NCBI GenBank assembly: GCA_041725875.1
Contig: JBGRQB010000135.1
Coordinates: 1-12,136 of the forward strand
Length of the DNA stretch: 12,136 nucleotides
DNA from: JBGRQB01 sp041725875
Lineage (GTDB): Bacteria > Bacteroidota > Ignavibacteria > Ignavibacteriales > Melioribacteraceae
Direction: 5' to 3'
Made by a program: the position numbers and the translations under genes. The notes under the pieces are model-generated. The model was given only the letters and a program-made list of their open reading frames with translations. It was not told the origin of the DNA and ran no database searches. Position 1 is the first letter of the stretch. Each line of letters opens with the position of its first letter. Below, piece by piece: positions 7,597 to 12,136 of this stretch.

Positions 7597-7625
7597 AATA
7601 TACTTAGAGAGGAAACATTTGTCAA
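7597..7625 (-). promoter_or_regulatory. Sigma70-type promoter of the rex-hydrogenase operon
   Basis: On the minus strand TTGACA (7625-7620) is followed after exactly 17 bases by TATATT (7602-7597). The predicted start is near 7590, giving a leader of about 50 bases before rex. It is the only strong promoter-like pair I see ahead of rex, and the two palindromes sit immediately downstream. Confidence 0.8.
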
Positions 7626-7670
7626 GAATTTTTTCTCTATTTAATCCATTTTGAGAAATTTATATTTAGT

Positions 7671-7706
7671 CTGCATATCCTTAAAGGGGATTGTCAGGAT
7701 ATGCAG
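7671..7706. repeat. Perfect 10-bp inverted repeat between the ABC and rex operons
   Basis: CTGCATATCC (7671-7680) and GGATATGCAG (7697-7706) are exact reverse complements around a 16-base loop. The repeat begins 14 bases after the stop codon of the last permease gene. It could help end the ABC transcript, but there is no T-run after it and the loop is long, so it is not a standard Rho-independent terminator. It may instead be an RNA 3'-end stabilising hairpin or a protein-binding site near the rex promoter. Confidence 0.6.
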
Positions 7707-7720
7707 CCAAATAAAGGATT

Positions 7721-9187
7721 TTAACGTACATCATATTTAAGGAAGGAGTGTACGGCTCCACCAAATGCAAGTAATATATAGATACTTAATAATCCGAAAT
7801 CTACAGCTATTGAAGAATATATTATCGATATGTTTTGTTCGGGATGAATAAACTCCGGCATTTCACTCACATCAAGTTTTCGGTCTTTCCTGCCGTCGTT
7901 TACAGTTAAGCCGGTCTCGGAGTTAACAGAAATTCTGATTCCTCCTCCGCTGCCGTCTTCTTCTTTCTTTTTATTAATAAATTCGGTTAATCTGTTTTTG
8001 TATTTATGAATAGCGGTTTCATAGCGTTTTTTCATTCCAACATCGGTTCCGCAAATATTCATTACAGCTAAATTATAAGAAGATGCCGGTGAAAAGCGGG
8101 AAAAGAGAAGCGCCTTTTTCTCCAGAACTTCTTTCTTATTATTATAATCATTGTTTAGCTTTTCTGTGTATTCTGCTATCTTTTTCTTTTGTTCTGCTCT
8201 TAAAGCATCTTCCTGTTTTGTCCATTCGTACTGTTTTTCATCAATAAAAGCTTCCCTTTCAGCTTCCGACATTCCTGAAGTGGCTTCCATCTGTTTCTGC
8301 TGCATTTCAATATTTTTTGTAAAGTAAGTTTCCCAGGTGGAATTTTCAGAGCTCGCTTTTTTGCTTTCAATTTCACTTAATGACGGGACTTGTGTGTACT
8401 GACTCGCAATCATTACCCCGACTCTCGGAACTACAAATACAAATGAAATCCAGAACACTAAAAGAAGTAAAAACGAGATGGAGCTTTTTTTCGTGCGCGC
8501 AGAAAACAGCACTCCTAATATTATAAAGAATGTAAAATAGAGTATAGAGAGAACCAGATGAGAAATTATTAAAATCCACTCCTGACCCGAAACCGGGACT
8601 TTATTCAGAATTATTAAAAGAAGTGAAATTAATATAATTAGAATGACAGGGATTATGAGTCCGAGCCAGATACCTGTTATCTTTGCCAAAATATATTGGG
8701 CTTTTGGAATGCTGTTGGCAAAAAGAAGTTTTAGTGTTCCTTCTTCCCTTTCACCATTTATTGAATTATATGTATATAGAATGGCAAGAAGTGAAAATAC
8801 AATTGTTACAATAAATGAAAAGTCAAAATTTCGGAAAACCGCAAAGACAGGATCATCTGAATAAAAACTGTGTTCAAGTCCGGCATCGCGGTACTCCGAT
8901 ACAAAGGCATAACGCCCTACATCGAAATTTGTACCTGAAGTAAATATCTGAAGTGGTGATGGTTTTCTGCCTGGCTTAACACTTACAGACATCCAGGATC
9001 TTGCATTTTCAATATCCTGCTTGTCAAGCTCGCGAACAGTCTCATATTGCTTTTGTGCGGCTTTATATTCGTTAATACCTATAAAAACACTTAATATCAC
9101 CAAGACAAAACAAATCAAAAATGTTAATAAAAACTTGGGACTTTGTATAATTAACTTCAGTTCTTTTTGTACTAAAGTACTGAACAT
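7721..9187 (-). CDS. ABC-2 type transporter permease (second of a tandem pair)
   Basis: 488 residues, inner-membrane protein. Predicted membrane segments by hydrophobicity: about 19-37, 124-141, 170-194, 205-229, 237-255 and 455-478. The motif N-G-E-R-E-E-G-T-L-K-L-L (144-155) after the second segment is the coupling-helix region typical of ABC-2 permeases. An extracytoplasmic-type domain sits between segments 1 and 2, and a 200-residue, Lys/Glu/Gln-rich, probably coiled-coil domain lies between segments 5 and 6. It ends F-L-K-Y-D-V-R, as does its neighbour. The two are clear paralogs, colinear over the first 265 residues. GGAGG lies four bases before the ATG, 17 bases after the first permease gene. 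It should pair with that permease and the ATPase encoded upstream. The family includes NosY- and DUF3526-like proteins; the substrate is unknown. Confidence 0.9.
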   Translation of the reverse strand: MFSTLVQKELKLIIQSPKFLLTFLICFVLVILSVFIGINEYKAAQKQYETVRELDKQDIENARSWMSVSVKPGRKPSPLQIFTSGTNFDVGRYAFVSEYRDAGLEHSFYSDDPVFAVFRNFDFSFIVTIVFSLLAILYTYNSINGEREEGTLKLLFANSIPKAQYILAKITGIWLGLIIPVILIILISLLLIILNKVPVSGQEWILIISHLVLSILYFTFFIILGVLFSARTKKSSISFLLLLVFWISFVFVVPRVGVMIASQYTQVPSLSEIESKKASSENSTWETYFTKNIEMQQKQMEATSGMSEAEREAFIDEKQYEWTKQEDALRAEQKKKIAEYTEKLNNDYNNKKEVLEKKALLFSRFSPASSYNLAVMNICGTDVGMKKRYETAIHKYKNRLTEFINKKKEEDGSGGGIRISVNSETGLTVNDGRKDRKLDVSEMPEFIHPEQNISIIYSSIAVDFGLLSIYILLAFGGAVHSFLKYDVR

Positions 9188-9204
9188 TTTTCCTCCGTGT
9201 TAAA

Positions 9205-10602
9205 TTATCTTACATCATATTTTAAGAATTTGATATATGCTGCCATAAAGAAGATCAAATTAAAGAGAGCCAGAATACCAAGATCGGATGCAGCTCGTGT
9301 AAAAACTTCTGAAAATCCTGCTGGTCGGAACTTAAACTGCGGCATTTCCGAAGGATTAATTTCTTCGGCTTCTTCGTCATTGCTGCGCACAATTACCTGC
9401 ATTCCGCTTCCAGTTGCCATTCCTGTTTTTTCAATCTGAAAATTCTCGTAAATCTTTTGATATGTTTTTGCAGAGTTTTCAAAATCACGAATCAGATTTA
9501 ATGACGTTCCTGCAAGTTCTGATACAGCAAAATTAAAACAGGATGCAGGAGAAAGACGGGCAATTGTAAATGCCAGTTGTTCCTGTTCAATCTGTTTGTT
9601 TCTTCTCTGTTCATTCACCTTCTGGTAAAAACTTTTCAGCTGCTTTTCTCTTTCTTTTCCATTCTCTTCCATAACTCTGTTAAGTGCCTGTATTGCATCT
9701 TCACCATCTTTAACTTTAAGGTTTGTGAGATTTTTCATCAGCTCTTCACTTACCTGTCTGTTAAATGCACTTTTCTGCGAATTTATTTTATCAATGGAAG
9801 GAACGTCAATCATTCTGCCTGCAACTAAAACAGAAGTTCGCGGAATTACAAGAACCGCAAATATCCACACAACAAGCAGTATGAGAAATGAACCGGAAGA
9901 TTTTTTTGTAATTGTTGATACAAAAACAGAAAGAGTTAAAAATGCCAGAGTAAATAAAAATCCCGATACTATAATTAGTAGTAATTTCATCCACTCTTCA
10001 GCTGAAAGAGCTATACCGGAGAAAAGGAGAATTGCTATCCCGATTAGAAATGGGATTAATATTGCAACAAACAAAACTCCTGCCGTACCGACAATTTTTG
10101 CAATTATATATTTGTCTTTGGGAACCGAGTTTGAAAAGATTAGTTTTAAAGTTCCCTGTTCTCTTTCGCCATTTATTGCATTGTAGGCAAACAAAATTGC
10201 AAAGAGTGATAAAATTACCTGAAAGAGAAAGTTCAGATCGAGAAAACGAAATACTGCAAAAATTGGCGATTCATTATATCTGCTGTCAAAAGCAGTTAAT
10301 TCTCCCCTGCCCTGCATATCTATGGTTCTGCCAATATCATTTGAAATCCCTGATACAATTGATGAAAGAGGAGTCGGCGGAAGGAATATTTTATGCTCAA
10401 CCATTCGCCAGTCTGTCACCCCTTTCATCGATCTTATATTTTCAGATTTGGATGCTTCATACTTTCTGTTATTTACTTCGTAGTTTTTTACTCCCACAAA
10501 AAATGTGAGAATAATCAGAAAGCTGCACACAGCAAAACTGTAGACAAACTTTCTGGAACCGATTATTTCACGAAACTCTTTTTCTATTAATATTTTAAGC
10601 AT
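9205..10602 (-). CDS. ABC-2 type transporter permease (first of a tandem pair)
   Basis: 465 residues, inner-membrane protein with the same plan as its neighbour: segments near 19-37, 124-141, 172-195, 206-229, 237-255 and 435-456, the N-G-E-R-E-Q-G-T-L-K-L-I motif at 144-155, and a large charged domain between segments 5 and 6. Both proteins share P-x-F-A-V-F-R at 113-119, S-P-A-S before a short conserved stretch in the late domain (351-354 here) and the F-L-K-Y-D-V-R end. They are probably two halves of a heterodimeric channel that arose by gene duplication. AGGTG precedes the ATG by about five bases, and the ATPase gene ends 14 bases upstream, which places all three in one operon. Export of a lipid, polymer, peptide or metal-linked substrate are all possible; nothing here decides. 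Confidence 0.9.
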   Translation of the reverse strand: MLKILIEKEFREIIGSRKFVYSFAVCSFLIILTFFVGVKNYEVNNRKYEASKSENIRSMKGVTDWRMVEHKIFLPPTPLSSIVSGISNDIGRTIDMQGRGELTAFDSRYNESPIFAVFRFLDLNFLFQVILSLFAILFAYNAINGEREQGTLKLIFSNSVPKDKYIIAKIVGTAGVLFVAILIPFLIGIAILLFSGIALSAEEWMKLLLIIVSGFLFTLAFLTLSVFVSTITKKSSGSFLILLVVWIFAVLVIPRTSVLVAGRMIDVPSIDKINSQKSAFNRQVSEELMKNLTNLKVKDGEDAIQALNRVMEENGKEREKQLKSFYQKVNEQRRNKQIEQEQLAFTIARLSPASCFNFAVSELAGTSLNLIRDFENSAKTYQKIYENFQIEKTGMATGSGMQVIVRSNDEEAEEINPSEMPQFKFRPAGFSEVFTRAASDLGILALFNLIFFMAAYIKFLKYDVR

Positions 10603-10616
10603 ATTTCACCTTTTAT

Positions 10617-11387
10617 TTATGCAACCTGAGTATCTTCCATGTAGCCCGACATATATTCCACGTAAAGTTCTTCCAGATTTTCATCAACAAGTTCATCACG
10701 TGTTTTCTTCATTACAAATTCACCCTGATTCATAATTCCGATAACATCGGCAATCTCTTTTGCCCTGAATATATCGTGAGTAGACATTAAAATTGCCTTC
10801 CCTTCAGCTTTAAGTTCATTCAGCAATTTTGAAAACTCCAATCCCGCTTTGGGATCGAGTCCGGAAGTTGGTTCATCCAATAAAATTGCAGGTGCATCTT
10901 TTAATATTGCAACTGCAATACCGCATTTCTGGCGCATCCCTTTTGAAAAGCCGCGTAGTTTTTTATCGTGTGCATCTTTTTGCAAACCAACGCGATTAAG
11001 AACCTTGTGATAATCTTCTCTAGTGTAATCTGTTTTACCCGCTATTTTTGAAAAGAATTCCAAATTCTGCAATGCAGTAAAATCAGGGTAAAGCATTACA
11101 TTTTCAGAAACAAATGCCAGATTTTTTTTTGCTTCAAGAGGAGCTTTATGAGTTTCAATTCCGTTTACCAAAGCAACTCCCTCAGTAGGTTCTATAAGGT
11201 TTAGAAACAAATTAATTGTTGTTGTTTTACCTGCTCCGTTTCCTCCGAGCAAAGCAAATATTTCTCCTGGAAAAACTTTCAGATCGATTCCTTTTAGAGC
11301 CAGATGTCCGTCTTCATATTTTTTTGTCAGCTTTCTGGCTTCAAGTAAAGGCTGATCAAAATCTATTTTATTATCATCTATTAACAT
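10617..11387 (-). CDS. ABC transporter ATP-binding protein (ABC-2 exporter type)
   Basis: 256 residues from the ATG at 11387; a GTG two codons earlier overlaps the SD and is unlikely. The nucleotide-binding domain is complete: Walker A G-G-N-G-A-G-K-T-T (48-56), a Q-loop position filled by Glu95 in S-E-N-V-M-L-Y-P, as is common in this subfamily, signature F-S-K-G-M-R-Q-K (147-154), Walker B A-I-L-L-D-E-P (167-173), D-loop S-G-L-D (175-178) and switch His204. It hydrolyses ATP to drive the two permeases encoded next to it. The stop codon of the preceding gene lies inside its SD, a layout expected of translationally coupled genes. Function as an ABC ATPase is certain; the transported compound is not known. 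Confidence 0.95.
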   Translation of the reverse strand: MLIDDNKIDFDQPLLEARKLTKKYEDGHLALKGIDLKVFPGEIFALLGGNGAGKTTTINLFLNLIEPTEGVALVNGIETHKAPLEAKKNLAFVSENVMLYPDFTALQNLEFFSKIAGKTDYTREDYHKVLNRVGLQKDAHDKKLRGFSKGMRQKCGIAVAILKDAPAILLDEPTSGLDPKAGLEFSKLLNELKAEGKAILMSTHDIFRAKEIADVIGIMNQGEFVMKKTRDELVDENLEELYVEYMSGYMEDTQVA

Positions 11388-11392
11388 TTTCA

Positions 11393-11398
11393 CTCCTT
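11393..11398 (-). promoter_or_regulatory. Ribosome binding site that fixes the ABC ATPase start
   Basis: AAGGAG lies five bases before the ATG at 11387 and overlaps the TAA of the preceding gene. It includes part of the alternative GTG (11393), which excludes that codon as the start. Confidence 0.75.
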
Positions 11399-12136
11399 AT
11401 TTTCTTGTTAGCTTGATACCGAATATTACAATGCCTGCAACCAGACCCAATATCAGGAACACAAGCAAAATGGTGCCAAACAGATTTGCTTCTGGCTGAA
11501 TTTCAATTGTAATAATTTTGTCTTCGGCTCGTTCCAGTTTATCATCTGTCAACGATTTGGTTTTGAGTCTGATTTCATATTTCCCCACGCTCACATCTTC
11601 AGGCGGAAATGCTATCAGCACAACCCGTTTCTCTTCTCTGATGTCAAGTTTATCAATTATGCGCGGATCAATTTTTTTTGTCCAGTTCAGTGGTAAATCT
11701 GTTTCAAACTCAACGTTATCAAGTCTGCGGGAACCTTCGTTTAATATTTCAAGCGGGATTTCAATTTTCTCTCCGGGGAAAACAGAAAAATAGAGCTGCT
11801 GTGCTTTAACAATAAGATCGCCCACTCCTCGCGGAATTAATTCGAGTTTAAGATAACCGACTTTCATCTCTTCAATTTCTTTTATGCTGTACTCTTTCTC
11901 CTGATCGATATTTAACTCCTTAACACGGTTATAAGGAAGAGCAAGAACATAAAAAGAGATTGGCTTGTCTATCTGAACCTCTTTCATTGGTCTGTCTGGC
12001 AAAAATACTTTTAACCCGGCATTTTTTGTCTGGGATGACTGAGTAAATTTAAACTGACTCAATCGCGCACTTGTATTCGGATCAACAAAGAAATTTCTTA
12101 TTTGTCTGGGAAGATTTACAACTTGTAGTTTGTAGG
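11397..12136 (-). CDS. Membrane-anchored Ig-like/NEW3-domain protein, C-terminal part (5' end off right edge)
   Basis: The frame is open through the right edge: upstream of the TTG at 12062 there are 24 more in-frame codons, including L-P-R-Q-I-R-N-F-F-V-D-P-N, so the gene is partial and 245 C-terminal residues are visible. The sequence is beta-rich, with S-V-F-P-G-E-K-I-E-I-P-L-E-I-L-N-E-G and an N-W-T-K-K segment, like NEW3/Ig-like domains of COG1470-type membrane proteins. It ends in one hydrophobic span (L-F-G-T-I-L-L-V-F-L-I-L-G-L-V-A-G-I) and a short positive tail K-L-T-R-K, so the beta domains should face outside the cytoplasmic membrane. Such proteins are often encoded beside ABC-2 transporters and may help bind substrate or a partner. 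The ATPase gene begins nine bases after its stop. The family call is moderate because the N-terminus is missing. Confidence 0.75.
   Translation of the reverse strand, partial: YKLQVVNLPRQIRNFFVDPNTSARLSQFKFTQSSQTKNAGLKVFLPDRPMKEVQIDKPISFYVLALPYNRVKELNIDQEKEYSIKEIEEMKVGYLKLELIPRGVGDLIVKAQQLYFSVFPGEKIEIPLEILNEGSRRLDNVEFETDLPLNWTKKIDPRIIDKLDIREEKRVVLIAFPPEDVSVGKYEIRLKTKSLTDDKLERAEDKIITIEIQPEANLFGTILLVFLILGLVAGIVIFGIKLTRK

Noticed and set aside
7671..7706. Standard Rho-independent terminator for the ABC operon
   Set aside because: The stem is perfect but AT-rich with a 16-base loop, and no run of T follows on the transcribed strand; kept only as an inverted repeat.
7822..7828. Extra TTATCGA half-site in the permease gene
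   Set aside because: There is no matching arm at the 7-4-7 spacing and it is inside coding sequence; a single 7-base match is expected by chance in AT-rich DNA.
9725..10186. Plus-strand open frame of 153 codons
   Set aside because: It lies opposite a well-supported permease gene, has no recognisable domain and no good SD; it is a shadow of the AT-rich coding sequence.
10032..10508. Plus-strand open frame of 158 codons
   Set aside because: It is also antisense to the permease, and its Leu/Gln-rich low-complexity product is typical of a reverse-strand shadow.
12060..12062. TTG start for the NEW3-like protein
   Set aside because: The reading frame is open for 24 more codons to the window edge with plausible protein sequence, so the gene is cut by the edge and TTG is an internal Leu codon.
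1..12136. CRISPR array, tRNA, rRNA, insertion sequence or phage genes
   Set aside because: There are no regularly spaced repeats, no cloverleaf-like segments outside genes and no transposase or phage motifs; genes fill nearly all the window, and the longest gap is 181 bases.

Overview
The window is a gene-dense, AT-rich bacterial segment in which every supported gene lies on the minus strand, so transcription runs from high to low coordinates. Most genes start with ATG behind a GGAG-type ribosome binding site, and the main promoter is a classical TTGACA-N17-TATATT. The gene content suggests a strict or facultative fermentative anaerobe. AT-rich composition, SD usage and the gene set would fit an Ignavibacteria-like member of the Bacteroidota/Chlorobiota group, but this is inference; Firmicutes or Thermotogota-type anaerobes carry similar hydrogenase operons.

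Region A (12136 to 7721) is an ABC transporter cassette: the 3' part of a gene for a membrane-anchored Ig/NEW3-like protein, an ABC-2 type ATPase, and two tandem paralogous ABC-2 permeases. Gaps are 9 to 17 bases and each downstream gene has its own SD, so this looks like one operon whose promoter lies beyond the right edge. The substrate cannot be read from the sequence.

Region B (7720 to 7540) is the only sizeable intergenic stretch. It holds a perfect 10-bp inverted repeat just after the last permease, a strong sigma70-type promoter, and two overlapping 18-bp palindromes at and just below the predicted transcription start. They have the 7-4-7 geometry of Rex operators but an unusual core (TCGATAA-N4-TTATCGA).

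Region C (7539 to 1) is a redox- and hydrogen-responsive operon: rex (NADH/NAD+ sensing repressor), a 139-residue protein of unknown function, hydC, hydB and hydA (a trimeric, probably electron-bifurcating, NAD- and ferredoxin-linked [FeFe]-hydrogenase), hydS (a PAS-containing sensory [FeFe]-hydrogenase lacking the proton-transfer cysteine) and the start of a SpoIIE/PP2C-type phosphatase gene that overlaps hydS and runs off the left edge. Rex would couple operon expression to NADH level, HydABC would dispose of electrons from NADH and reduced ferredoxin as H2 (or run in reverse), and HydS plus the phosphatase look like an H2- or redox-sensing output module. Everything needed to mature the H-cluster (hydE, hydF, hydG) must lie elsewhere.

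The parts most worth following up are the atypical Rex operator/promoter architecture, the HydS-phosphatase pair, and the uncharacterised 139-residue protein embedded between rex and hydC.
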